The notes under the pieces were generated by a model. That model made no database searches, was not told the DNA's origin, and saw only the letters and a program-made list of their open reading frames with translations. Below, in pieces: positions 42,573 through 51,413 of a DNA stretch of 57,330 nt. This DNA is from Cytobacillus sp. S13-E01 (GTDB lineage Bacteria; Bacillota; Bacilli; Bacillales; Bacillaceae_L), in the NCBI RefSeq assembly GCF_029193815.1, contig NZ_JARFVC010000024.1, positions 1 to 57,330 on the forward strand, written 5' to 3'. Each line of letters opens with the position of its first letter. Positions within the stretch are counted from its first letter, which is position 1. The position numbers and the translations under genes were made by a program.

Positions 42573-45500
42573 ATGGTACAGACAGAGTATAGTATTAAGG
42601 TAACAACAAAGGAGCAACTACTATCAAAACTAGTCTATTTATATCAAGAGATTATTCAAAAGAGTGATGAAAAAAATGCAACGAAGGTTCTTCAATTACT
42701 TAGAAAACTTCGAGATTCTGAATATATGATTGGATTTTGTGGTCACTTTTCAGCTGGAAAGTCCAGTATGATAAATGAGTTAATTGGTGAGAACATCCTT
42801 CCGTCAAGTCCTATCCCAACAAGTGCAAACTTAGTTAAGGTGAAAACGGGTGATGAGTATGCGCGTGTTTATTATAAACAGGGCGATATCATTGAGTATA
42901 CGGCACCATATGACTATGGCCTAATTAAATCATACTGTAAAGATGGTGATACGATTGACTCAATTGAAATAAGTCATCAAAACAAATCGCTACCAAATGG
43001 AGTAACGATCATGGATACTCCAGGTATTGATTCAACAGATGATGCGCACCGAGTTGCGACAGAGTCAGCCTTGCATTTAGCAGATTTACTGTTGTATGTA
43101 ATGGATTATAACCATGTTCAATCTGAGTTAAATCTCCAGTTTACAAAGGATTTAGCTGACCGTAAGAAACCTCTTTATTTAGTTATTAACCAAATAGATA
43201 AACACAGGGAACAGGAACTTGAGTTTGATAATTTTAAAAAGGGTGTTAAACAGGCATTTCTGGAATGGAATGTCGTTCCCGAGGATATTTTTTACACTTC
43301 CATAAGGGATAAAAACAATGATAATAACCAATTGCCTGAATTGAAGAAACTCATTGCCGAGAAAATTGATCATAAAGATGAGTTATTAATAGAAAGTACA
43401 GTGTCTTCAATATACCAAATAATTGATGATCATCTAGCGTTTCTAGACGATTTTCACGCAAAAGACAAAGAAAGTTATGAACGTGATTTAAGCTCCCTTT
43501 CGTTTGAGAATCGAGAGGTAATCCATGTTAGGGTAAGTGAGCTTACGAACGAACTAGAAAAAGGTAAACAAAACGTAGAAAAAAATCGAGAAACCTTTCT
43601 TTCTCAGTTAAATGATATTTTAGACAATGCTTATTTAATGCCTTTTACTACCCGTGATTTAGCTCGGTCCTATATAGAGGCCCGCCAAATAGAATTTAAA
43701 ATTGGTTTACTTTTTTCAAAAGCAAAAACAGATAAAGCAAGAAATGAACGTTTAAAGTTGTTTTATGAAGATTTTCAGGAAAAGGTTTCATCCCAGCTTG
43801 AGTGGCACATTAAAGAATTTGCTAGTAAATTTTTAAAGAAATGTGATCTTCCTGGACTAATTGGTAATGTTGAGAAGTTAACATATTCATTTAATGAAGA
43901 ATTATTAGCACGTATCGTCAAAAAAGATGCAGGTTTAACAGGCGATTACATTCTAACCTATACGAGTGATGTAGCACATGAGGTTAAGAAACAATACCGA
44001 CTTTTAGCTATGCAGCTATTGGAATTGATTACCACTTCTTTATATGAACGAATGGAGAATGATTCAACCAAGCTTCAAGATGAGCTAAAACAATATCAGA
44101 ATTACGAAAAAGCTTTTAATAAACTTATCAACTTACAACAAGCTAAAGTTCGAACGAAGAGACATTTAGTAAATCTTATAGCAGGTAAAATAGAAGGTAA
44201 CGATAAACTTCCTTCTAGCCTTGATGATTTACTTAAAGAAAACATCGTTTTAGCTGAGGGGGAAACAGATCTTACTAAAATTAGTAATCAAAAAGTTGAA
44301 CAAACTGTATGGAAATCATACAAACCAAGTGAAAGTAAAGTAGTGGATGGTAAGGCGAGAGTTACAGAAACGGTTTCGAATCTGCTTTTTGCTAAAAATC
44401 AAATCGAATCAATTACTGGACTCTCTTCTATTGCAAGAGATATGGCAGAGAAAGCGAACAGATTAGAAAATAGACAATTTACGGTTGCGTTATTTGGAGC
44501 ATTTAGTGCAGGGAAGTCTTCGTTTGCAAATGCCTTAATGGGAGATTTTGTATTACCAGTTTCACCAAACCCAACGACTGCAACTATTAACAAAATAGTA
44601 CCACCAACTACTGATAGAAAACATGGTACTGTAATTGTAAAGGTTAAATCAGAATCTCAGCTTTTACAGGATATACAACATTCTTTACAAGTTTTTAATG
44701 AAGAGATTACATCAATATCAGATGCACTAAGAGTGATTACTAATAAATTAACTAATCGAACTGTAGAAGCTAAAGAAAAACCCCACTATGCTTTTTTACA
44801 GGCTGTTAATAATGGCTATTCAGAATTATCCAGCCATTTGGGTAAGATTTTAACAATTGATGTAGAAGGTTTTAAAGAGTATGTTGCGAATGAAGAGAAA
44901 GCGTGCTTCGTTGAATGGATTGAATTGTACTTTGATTGTGAACTAACAAGGCAAGGAATTACACTTGTAGATACACCGGGAGCCGATTCTATTAATGCGC
45001 GACATACAGGGGTTGCGTTTGATTATATTAAGAATGCTGACGCAATTTTATTTGTTACGTATTATAACCATGCTTTCTCTAAAGCAGATCGTGAATTCCT
45101 GATCCAATTAGGGAGAGTTAAAGACACATTTAGTATGGATAAGATGTTTTTTATCATCAATGCAGCAGACCTAGCTAATGACAAAGACGAATTGCTAACA
45201 GTAGAGGAATACGTAGGTACTGAGCTCGTGAGCTATGGAATTAGGAAGCCACGTCTTTATTCATTATCAAGCCAATTAGCCTTAAAAGAGAAAATAATGG
45301 ATGTACCAGTAAATGATCAGTCTTTGGTATTACAATCTTCTGGAATAAAGCAGTTTGAAAGTGATTTTAAATCGTTCATTGTCGAAGAACTTACAGAAAT
45401 GGCAATTATCTCTGCTTATAGCGATATCGACCGGGCAACGAAAATCATTCAAGAATACATCTCATCTGCAAAGGAAGATAAAGAGATTAAATTAGCTAAA

Positions 45501-46259
45501 CTAGATCAAGTAAAAAAGTCACAAGTTACTATACAAACTACGATTAACAGTTTCGAAGTTGACTTCGAAAAAAACGCAGTACAACAAGAAATTGAAGAAT
45601 TAACCTATTATATTAAACAAAGAGTATTTTTACGATACCCTGATTTATTTAAGGAATCATTTAACCCATCTGTTTTACGCGAGGATGGGCGTGATATGAA
45701 AAAAGCACTGCAAGCATGTTTACAGGAATTGCTAGAGTCAATTGGTTATGACCTTGCGCAAGAAATGCGGGCTACTTCACTTAGAACTGAAAAATTTATT
45801 TTTAGGACAGTTGATGAGATTCTAGTCTCTTTAAGAAAGAATATTCAAGTAACCAATCCAGCAATCCAGCTTGCTGAACCCGGGGAGATAGTATATAGTA
45901 ATCCAGAATTTGAGAGCGGTTTGCAAGACATTGATAAAGATCTGTTTAAGAAGGCGTTGTCCATATTTAAAAATGCAAAGTCATTTTTTGAGAAAAATGA
46001 TAAGAAATATGTGATGCAAGAGCTTGAGAATAATCTGCAAGCTCCGATCTCAGCTTATTTAGAACAGAATAAGCTTTACCTTCAGGATGTTTATTTGAAG
46101 GATTTTTCAAAGGCTGTTGATGCGTTAAAAGAGAGAGTTTTACAAGAAATTAATGAATATTTTGAGGGTAGTATCCTTGCTTTATCTGAAAATGTCGATG
46201 TTGACGCTTTGGAAAAAATCGCAGTAAGTCTAGCTCAAATGAAGAAGGTAGATCAATAA
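42573..46259 (+). CDS. dynA: dynamin-like GTPase DynA, two fused dynamin units
   Basis: A 1228-residue membrane-remodelling GTPase (B. subtilis YpbR/DynA is about 1190). Two GTPase modules: G1 GHFSAGKSS (about 57-65) with G3 DTPGIDST and G4 INQIDK; and G1 GAFSAGKSS (642-650) with G3 DTPGADSI and a degenerate G4 region (INAADLAND). Each is followed by long helical stalk regions. In B. subtilis DynA tethers and fuses membranes and helps against membrane stress and phage. Its stop is followed immediately by the ATG of the broken nucleotidyltransferase gene. Confidence 0.95.
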   Translation: MVQTEYSIKVTTKEQLLSKLVYLYQEIIQKSDEKNATKVLQLLRKLRDSEYMIGFCGHFSAGKSSMINELIGENILPSSPIPTSANLVKVKTGDEYARVYYKQGDIIEYTAPYDYGLIKSYCKDGDTIDSIEISHQNKSLPNGVTIMDTPGIDSTDDAHRVATESALHLADLLLYVMDYNHVQSELNLQFTKDLADRKKPLYLVINQIDKHREQELEFDNFKKGVKQAFLEWNVVPEDIFYTSIRDKNNDNNQLPELKKLIAEKIDHKDELLIESTVSSIYQIIDDHLAFLDDFHAKDKESYERDLSSLSFENREVIHVRVSELTNELEKGKQNVEKNRETFLSQLNDILDNAYLMPFTTRDLARSYIEARQIEFKIGLLFSKAKTDKARNERLKLFYEDFQEKVSSQLEWHIKEFASKFLKKCDLPGLIGNVEKLTYSFNEELLARIVKKDAGLTGDYILTYTSDVAHEVKKQYRLLAMQLLELITTSLYERMENDSTKLQDELKQYQNYEKAFNKLINLQQAKVRTKRHLVNLIAGKIEGNDKLPSSLDDLLKENIVLAEGETDLTKISNQKVEQTVWKSYKPSESKVVDGKARVTETVSNLLFAKNQIESITGLSSIARDMAEKANRLENRQFTVALFGAFSAGKSSFANALMGDFVLPVSPNPTTATINKIVPPTTDRKHGTVIVKVKSESQLLQDIQHSLQVFNEEITSISDALRVITNKLTNRTVEAKEKPHYAFLQAVNNGYSELSSHLGKILTIDVEGFKEYVANEEKACFVEWIELYFDCELTRQGITLVDTPGADSINARHTGVAFDYIKNADAILFVTYYNHAFSKADREFLIQLGRVKDTFSMDKMFFIINAADLANDKDELLTVEEYVGTELVSYGIRKPRLYSLSSQLALKEKIMDVPVNDQSLVLQSSGIKQFESDFKSFIVEELTEMAIISAYSDIDRATKIIQEYISSAKEDKEIKLAKLDQVKKSQVTIQTTINSFEVDFEKNAVQQEIEELTYYIKQRVFLRYPDLFKESFNPSVLREDGRDMKKALQACLQELLESIGYDLAQEMRATSLRTEKFIFRTVDEILVSLRKNIQVTNPAIQLAEPGEIVYSNPEFESGLQDIDKDLFKKALSIFKNAKSFFEKNDKKYVMQELENNLQAPISAYLEQNKLYLQDVYLKDFSKAVDALKERVLQEINEYFEGSILALSENVDVDALEKIAVSLAQMKKVDQ

Positions 46260-47024
46260 ATGGATCAAACCATTCTTCAGCAATTAAGACAACTTGAGCA
46301 AACTAAGGAAATTTAGATAATCTATGCTTGTGAATCTGGCAGTCGTTCGTATGGGACTCATTCAGATGAAAGTGATTATGATGTGAAATTTATTTATTGT
46401 AAGAGTCTTAAACGATATCTGAGCTTAACACGAGAACCTGAAATAATTGACCAGAATGCAATTCCGTTGATAGAGATGCATGGATGGGATATCTTTAAGA
46501 CATTGGAGTTATTTAAAAGGTCAAACCCTTCTCTTTATGAGTGGCTTTTTTCACCAGTGATCTATTGTGAAGATGAAGATTTTCTTTTTGCCCTACGAGA
46601 GATCGCAGCTACTAGTTATTCATTGAGGAAAATCTCGTTTCACTATTTAAGTTTAACTAATATGAACATCAAAACTTTAACCAACAATCAATTAGGAGGT
46701 ATCCCGTTAGTTAAAACACTATTACAAGCTGCTCGTGGGACCTTGTCAATTCTTTATATTTTAGAAAATAAAAAGCTACCGCCTATTAAATTTTTAGACT
46801 TAGTAGGAGAGGTGAGTATAGAAGCTAACGATAAGGAACTTCTTTATGTTTTACTAGAGAATAAAAGAGCACAAACCAATTTAACTAACCTACAATATCA
46901 TCATTTACTTTCGTTTCTAAATAGAGAAGGATCTAAATGGGAGGAACACATTAGAGAATTACCAGATAAAAAAATGGATGTGCAAATTCTTAATGAACTT
47001 CTTTGGAACCAGCTTGGAGTGTAG
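46260..47024 (+). pseudogene. nucleotidyltransferase (YcgL-like), interrupted by an amber codon
   Basis: Frame from ATG 46260, abutting the dynA stop. Codon 19 is TAG (46314-46316); after it the same frame continues without another stop to 47022. Right after the TAG comes the active-site motif of the pol-beta-type family: YACESGSRSYGTHSDESDYDVKFIY (shown in pieces: GSRSYG and SDESDYD). The rest (about 220 residues) is helical and intact. No start codon lies between the TAG and the active site, so a re-initiated product from GTG 46380 would lack catalysis. A single-base change (AAG to TAG, for example) explains it. Confidence 0.85.
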
Positions 47025-47027
47025 AGA

Positions 47028-47207
47028 ATGATAAAACGAAATCGTTACCATGCCTGTGCTACCTGTATAAATTTTGTTGCAACAAAAAAAGACCAAGGAA
47101 TGTTATATTACTGTAAACGGTTAGGTTATGAAACGAAGTCTGATTATGTATTTAATTGCTGGGAACCAAAGCCCAACGTGGTAAAACTAATAAATAAAAA
47201 TGAATAA
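47028..47207 (+). CDS. Cys-rich zinc-binding-like protein, 59 residues
   Basis: From ATG 47028 to TAA 47205, starting 3 bases after the previous frame's stop. N-terminus MIKRNRYHACATCINF (CxxC), then YYCKRLGYETKS and FNCWEP; four cysteines in a CxxC...C...C arrangement suggest a zinc or iron site. The ribosome site is GTAGAG. It precedes ypbS by 17 bases and is probably in the same transcript. No family name known. Confidence 0.75.
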   Translation: MIKRNRYHACATCINFVATKKDQGMLYYCKRLGYETKSDYVFNCWEPKPNVVKLINKNE

Positions 47208-47224
47208 TTTTGGAGGTAGAAAAA

Positions 47225-47485
47225 ATGAGTGGTAACGTACATGAGGCTATTTCAAAGCACTCAAAGAAACAACATGAGGTAGTTAAAACTTTTATAAATC
47301 TGGAGCAAATGCGTGAGCTTTATATTGAGGAAGCAGTTGATTTATGCCAACAAACTAAACCTTTTACGGTTGATAAAATAAATGCTGTTACACGCAGTAT
47401 AAACGATCTTGCTAAAAAAGGGATCGTTCCAACGAGAAAATACGTAACAGAAGAAATGGTTAAAACATATGTAGGAAGAAAATAA
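47225..47485 (+). CDS. ypbS: YpbS, DUF2533 protein
   Basis: An 86-residue helical cytosolic protein. SGNVHEAISKHSKKQHE, FTVDKINAVTRSINDLAKKG and IVPTRKYVTEEMVKTYV match B. subtilis YpbS. Start ATG 47225 after TTGGAGG; the in-frame ATG upstream overlaps the ribosome site. Function unknown. Confidence 0.88.
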   Translation: MSGNVHEAISKHSKKQHEVVKTFINLEQMRELYIEEAVDLCQQTKPFTVDKINAVTRSINDLAKKGIVPTRKYVTEEMVKTYVGRK

Positions 47486-47507
47486 CTTGATAATGGGGGG
47501 AACAAGG

Positions 47508-48341
47508 GTGAAGCATATTGTCGGTATTGATTGGTTAAGTTCACGATTAACAGATTCAAACGTTCGCATAATTGATTGTCGGTTTCAATTAGGCAATCCA
47601 ACTTACGGATTAACGGAATATATAGAAGAGCATATAATTGGAGCTTTATATTTTGATCTTGAAAAGGATTTATCAGGTCAAGTTCAAACACATGGGGGGA
47701 GACATCCATTACCTCAACTGGAGGAATTTGTCGATAAATTATCTCATGCGGGTATTGACCATTCAAAGACTGTAGTTGCTTACGATGATCAAGGGGGAGC
47801 ATTTGCTTCAAGATTATGGTGGCTACTAAAATTCCTTGGACACGAGGAAGTGTATGTTCTAGATGGAGGGTTTTCAGCTTGGAAAGAACAAAATTTTCCT
47901 GTAACAAACGAAATACCTGCAATAGAACGAGCAGTATTTAACCCAATCGTAAATAGAAATATGTTGGTAGAAGTTTCTGACGTGAAAGAAGCTATAAAAC
48001 AGGATTCAGCTACAATAATCGATTCGCGTGAACAGGTAAGGTTCCTTGGAATTGAAGAGCCAATTGATAAAGTGGCTGGTCACATTCCTAGTGCTGTTAA
48101 TGCCTTTTGGAAAGACGGGATAGAGGCTAATGGTCACTGGAAAAATGAAAGTGATCAAAAAGAACGTTTCTCACAGGTAGTAAATGTTGATAAAGATATA
48201 ATAGTTTATTGTGGTTCTGGAGTGACTGCCTGCCCAAACATACTATCACTATCAGAAGCAGGGTATAATAATGTTAAACTTTACAGTGGCAGCTGGAGTG
48301 ATTGGATCACATACGATGATAATCCGATTGCAAAAGGATAG
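47508..48341 (+). CDS. thiosulfate/3-mercaptopyruvate sulfurtransferase
   Basis: About 277 residues with two rhodanese domains. The first (about 8-125) is inactive, with D in place of the catalytic Cys (VVAYDDQGG). The second holds the active loop CGSGVTAC (about residue 237). CGSGVT is the loop of mercaptopyruvate sulfurtransferases as well as many bacterial TST enzymes. Domain signatures: HIIGALYFDL, GGRHPLP, SRLWWLLKFLGH, HIPSAVNAFW. Start GTG 47508 fits GGGGGGAAC at proper spacing; earlier in-frame codons overlap it. Confidence 0.92.
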   Translation: MKHIVGIDWLSSRLTDSNVRIIDCRFQLGNPTYGLTEYIEEHIIGALYFDLEKDLSGQVQTHGGRHPLPQLEEFVDKLSHAGIDHSKTVVAYDDQGGAFASRLWWLLKFLGHEEVYVLDGGFSAWKEQNFPVTNEIPAIERAVFNPIVNRNMLVEVSDVKEAIKQDSATIIDSREQVRFLGIEEPIDKVAGHIPSAVNAFWKDGIEANGHWKNESDQKERFSQVVNVDKDIIVYCGSGVTACPNILSLSEAGYNNVKLYSGSWSDWITYDDNPIAKG

Positions 48342-48409
48342 GATCTTACATAAAAAACGCATCAATACCCATACTAAATGTACAAACATTGTTCTTTGGG
48401 GGCGATTAG

Positions 48410-48544
48410 ATGAATAAATCGGAGAAAGATAACAAAAACCACACAGTTACAAATGCAGGAAAGATAAAAAACGCAGAGCTTAAAAGAGAATTTGAATCTT
48501 ATGCAAAAATTGAAACAGAAAAAATGAGTAAGGACATGAATTAA
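48410..48544 (+). CDS. small Lys-rich protein, 44 residues
   Basis: ATG 48410 to TAA 48542 with GGGGGC about 6 bases upstream. The product is strongly hydrophilic (NKSEKDNKNHTVTNAGKIK, NAELKREFESYAKIETEKMS). It resembles small sporulation proteins in composition and length, and sits near sspL, but I recognise no family. A terminator follows. Confidence 0.6.
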   Translation: MNKSEKDNKNHTVTNAGKIKNAELKREFESYAKIETEKMSKDMN

Positions 48545-48581
48545 ATCTTGGTCTCCCACAATACCCAAAAAAGTAAGAACC

Positions 48582-48612
48582 TGCCGTTAGTACGGGAGGT
48601 TTTTTAAGGTTT
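48582..48612 (+). terminator. Rho-independent terminator
   Basis: AACCTGCCG and CGGGAGGTT pair around TTAGTA with one mismatch, then TTTT. Confidence 0.82.
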
Positions 48613-48711
48613 CCCAAATAAAGCAAGATATTATAAAAACTCTATATTAATTTATGCTATACTATTTACTGTTGTTATTTTTAAAAAAATTAGTAGAAGA
48701 GGTAGTATAAT

Positions 48712-49578
48712 ATGAATGAATCAAAGATATTGCTAATAGATGGTATGGCACTTTTATTTCGGTCATTTTTTGCAACAGCAATGAGTGGATATTATATGGT
48801 AAACAGTAAAGGACAACCTACAAATGGAGTCCATGGTTTTGTAAAGCATATGCTGACAGCGGTAAATAAATTTCAGCCAACACATGTTGTATGTTGTTGG
48901 GATATGGGAAGTACAACTTTCCGCACAGAGCTATTCGAAGGGTATAAAGCTAATCGAAATGCACCGCCAATAGAGCTTATCCCTCAATTTGATTTAGTAA
49001 AAGAAGTAGCCGCTTGTTTTGATATTCCAAATATTGGCTTGGTAGGCTTTGAGGCTGATGATTGTATTGGTACACTTGCTAAGAAATATGGTGAGCATGG
49101 AAAAGTTTCAATCTTAACAGGAGACCAAGATATCTTACAGCTCCTCGATGATAATATCTCGGTCGTTCTTCTTCAAAAAGGATATGGTAATTATAATGTT
49201 TATGATCCAACAACTTTTTTTGAAGAAAAAGGGATTACCCCTAGCCAAATGATTGATTTAAAGGCGTTAATGGGGGATAGTAGTGATAATTATCCTGGTG
49301 TTCGTGGAATTGGTGAAAAAACAGCGATTAAGTTACTGCAGCAATATGAAACAATAGAAGGTATCCTTGAAAATCTTGATTCATTAACGAAAGGTCAAAG
49401 GTCTAAAATTCAAGAAGATCTAGAAATGCTTCATTTATCAAGAAAGCTTGCTAAGATTCACTGTGAAGTCCCTATTTCTTGTTCACTAGAGGACGCCACC
49501 ATTACTATTGATAGAAATAAAGTGTTGGATAAATTTACAGAGCTTGAATTTAAAGGCCTTGAAAAATTAATAGGTTAA
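48712..49578 (+). CDS. ypcP: 5'-3' exonuclease (YpcP)
   Basis: A 288-residue FEN/PolA 5'-nuclease domain protein, free-standing. Metal-binding acidic residues are in LLIDGMALLFRSFF, GFEADDCIGTLA, LTGDQDILQL and ALMGDSSDNYPGVRGIGEKTA (with the helix-hairpin-helix GVRGIGEKTAIKLL). In B. subtilis it acts in processing of replication intermediates, overlapping with PolI. RBS AGAGGTAG. Position before sspL matches B. subtilis. Confidence 0.95.
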   Translation: MNESKILLIDGMALLFRSFFATAMSGYYMVNSKGQPTNGVHGFVKHMLTAVNKFQPTHVVCCWDMGSTTFRTELFEGYKANRNAPPIELIPQFDLVKEVAACFDIPNIGLVGFEADDCIGTLAKKYGEHGKVSILTGDQDILQLLDDNISVVLLQKGYGNYNVYDPTTFFEEKGITPSQMIDLKALMGDSSDNYPGVRGIGEKTAIKLLQQYETIEGILENLDSLTKGQRSKIQEDLEMLHLSRKLAKIHCEVPISCSLEDATITIDRNKVLDKFTELEFKGLEKLIG

Positions 49579-49623
49579 AATTAAGGAATAAGAGATTTTA
49601 TATGGTAACCCTTTTTGTAATAT

Positions 49624-49746
49624 AAGAAACCATAAAATGTGTATCTAGTTTTAATGTCTAGCCCCAGGTGCCGTCGCAGTTGAGGTCATAAGCCAGTTCC
49701 TTTAAGAAGGAAAAACCACCTTCTTAAAGAAACCGTCTTATGCTTG
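49624..49746 (+). repeat. repeat A copy 10, left half only
   Basis: AAGAAACCATAAAATGTG, then GTCTAGCCCCAGGTGCCGTC, GAGGTCATAAGCCAGTTCC, hairpin AAGAAGG...CCACCTTCTT and CGTCTTATGCTTG. The right half is missing and the sequence passes directly into the sspL stop codon at 49747-49749. Confidence 0.85.
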
Positions 49747-49878
49747 TTATTTTGTATTTTTCTTCTTTGCTGCTTCTTCTAATTGACTTTTAGGGTCTTC
49801 AGTTAATTCCGCATCCTGCCCATATCCTTGTGGGTTAACACCTGGTGCTTTTGTTCCACGATTTTTCCCTCTACTCAT
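49747..49878 (-). CDS. sspL: small acid-soluble spore protein SspL
   Basis: 43 residues, minus strand, ATG 49878 after GGAGGTGAG. The sequence MSRGKNRGTKAPGVNPQGYG then QDAELTEDPKSQLEEAAKKK matches the SspL pattern GVTPQG...DPKTELEERAKKSNTK of B. subtilis. A minor SASP made in the forespore. It lies next to ypcP as in B. subtilis. Its 3' end is fused to the left half of a repeat A. Confidence 0.85.
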   Translation of the reverse strand: MSRGKNRGTKAPGVNPQGYGQDAELTEDPKSQLEEAAKKKNTK

Positions 49879-49974
49879 ACAACTCACCTCCAATGTTAGT
49901 TTTTCCATAATGTTTAAGATTATGTTTGAATAGAAATACCGCTAATCCAAAAACTAACTTTGAGGTGATTCGTC

Positions 49975-50433
49975 ATGAATAAGGCAGTCTATACTGCATT
50001 AGCTACAATAGGTTTAGCTCAATTTTTAAAAATACCCATAAAGAAAATAAAAACTGGAACATGGGATTGGGGTACTTTTATCGAAACAGGAGGAATGCCA
50101 AGCTCCCACTCAGCAGGCGTTTCCTCATTGGCTACATTTGTTGCATTAAGAAAAGGTACAACCACAATAGACTTTGCATTATCGACAATATTTGGACTTA
50201 TCGTCATGTATGATGCTCAAGGTATTCGCAGACAAACTGGGGAGTTAACTCTAAAAGTAAATGACCTAGATGAACATGTGGAACGGTTACAGGGTGAAAA
50301 AGAGAAGCATTATCACGATAATAAGGAAAGAAAGTTAAAAGAAATGTTAGGCCACCAACCAGAAGAAGTGGTTGGAGGAGCTTTATTTGGAGTATTGATG
50401 GGGGCATTAGGTTATATTTTATCGAAAAAATAA
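49975..50433 (+). CDS. divergent PAP2-family membrane protein (YuiD/DUF212)
   Basis: A 152-residue membrane protein. GGMPSSHSAGVSSLA (about 39-53) is the phosphatase-like motif of this divergent PAP2 group and MYDAQGIRRQTGE (about 78-90) is diagnostic of DUF212/YuiD. Three or four membrane helices with a charged loop (HVERLQGEKEKHYHDNKERK) before the last. A phosphatase role is assumed by family, not shown. RBS TTGAGGTG. Confidence 0.92.
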   Translation: MNKAVYTALATIGLAQFLKIPIKKIKTGTWDWGTFIETGGMPSSHSAGVSSLATFVALRKGTTTIDFALSTIFGLIVMYDAQGIRRQTGELTLKVNDLDEHVERLQGEKEKHYHDNKERKLKEMLGHQPEEVVGGALFGVLMGALGYILSKK

Positions 50434-50498
50434 TAGTTATTTTCGACAAAATACGCTAAGATAAGAAGGAGATATTCTTTTTAAGGACGGAGAAACTA

Positions 50499-50774
50499 TT
50501 GAATAAATCAATTAAAACAGTACAGGATTATCTTTCTTACTTAGCGGAAAAGGGCTTTATGTTTGGAGAGGATGCACTTGGTTTTATATCATTCGGACAA
50601 CATTATACTAGTTCCTCCGATGAACTAGTGAATACGGCTATTGAAATTACATTAAAGGCACAAAAACAGTTTGACGGTAGCTTCTTTGTTTCAGTTTTAG
50701 AAACGCTTAAAGAGAACAATATTACAAAGCGAAAAGATGCGATCGAACTCGTAGAAATGAAAAATATTATGTGA
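50499..50774 (+). CDS. DUF6123-like protein, 91 residues
   Basis: Start TTG 50499 after GGACGGAG. A helical cytosolic protein: TVQDYLSYLAEKGFMFGEDALGF, then FGQHYTSSSDELVNTAIEITL and KAQKQFDGSFFVSVLETLKEN. This recalls the small Bacillus DUF6123 family. Its terminator hairpin (50785 onward) has been split by repeat B copy 3. Confidence 0.7.
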   Translation: MNKSIKTVQDYLSYLAEKGFMFGEDALGFISFGQHYTSSSDELVNTAIEITLKAQKQFDGSFFVSVLETLKENNITKRKDAIELVEMKNIM

Positions 50775-50784
50775 ATTATAGACG

Positions 50785-51412
50785 AAAAGCGACCAACTTG
50801 TATAGTAAACTGTTCCGTTTTGGAGGTACATAACGGAAAATTAACATTAGAAATGGCATACGAATCAATGTATGCCATTTTCCTTTTATATAGGGATTTA
50901 TAATACCTCTTATAGTAAAATAAAACCACTAATGACAAAATAAATTTAAAGGACAATGCTTACTTGGACACTCAAAATTAAGTGTCAATTGGGATGTCAA
51001 TTCTTACACATTTCCATATACATCAGAAGTCATCTCCTAAATTTAGTAACCAGTGATTGTTAAAATAAGAGGAGATTTTCCGGTTAAATTACGTAATAAG
51101 GCTTGGTACGGGGTATATAAGCGGAGGTTTTCCGCTTATGCAATGCAAAATGATCCATTTTGACGTTTTTTGTGTAAATAGTCGGAATCCTTCCGTCTAT
51201 TTAAGCGATTTTAAGTGCTATTTCGTAATTAAGAGAGATTTCTCCGCTTATTTATTAAACCATGCTGATTCCCTCATCTCTTGGTCCTTGAGGGTTCGCT
51301 CTTTCTTTTTATTTATGGGTGTCAAAGAGTCAGACTGCACGCCTTTTTCATTGTCATTTATAGGATTTGCACCTCAAAACGGAACCCTTTACTTGTATAG
51401 TAGGTCGCTTTT
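50785..51412. terminator. bidirectional terminator split by an insertion
   Basis: AAAAGCGACC (50785-50794) and GGTCGCTTTT (51403-51412) are exact inverted repeats. Removing 50808-51390 and one copy of the 12-bp direct repeat ACTTGTATAGTA restores a compact hairpin (10-bp stem, 13-base loop) with T/A tracts both ways, between the convergent 50499-50774 (+) and 51414-52331 (-) genes. Confidence 0.9.
50808..51390 (+). mobile_element. repeat B copy 3, MITE-like element with 12-bp target duplication
   Basis: A 583-bp element flanked by ACTTGTATAGTA on both sides (50796-50807 and 51391-51402). Termini GTTCCGTTTTGGAGGT (left) and ACCTCAAAACGGAACC (right) are inverted repeats. It holds a 10-bp hairpin near the left end (AAATGGCATA / TATGCCATTT) and several CCGCTTA-type motifs, but no transposase gene. 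A 12-bp duplication is in the range of IS4-family elements, and the second copy lies next to IS4-family debris; the link is inference. Confidence 0.88.
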
Positions 51413-51413
51413 G

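Noticed and set aside
47320-47922. 200-codon minus-strand frame opposite ypbS and the sulfurtransferase
   Set aside because: It is antisense to two well-supported genes with strong family motifs and has no ribosome site.
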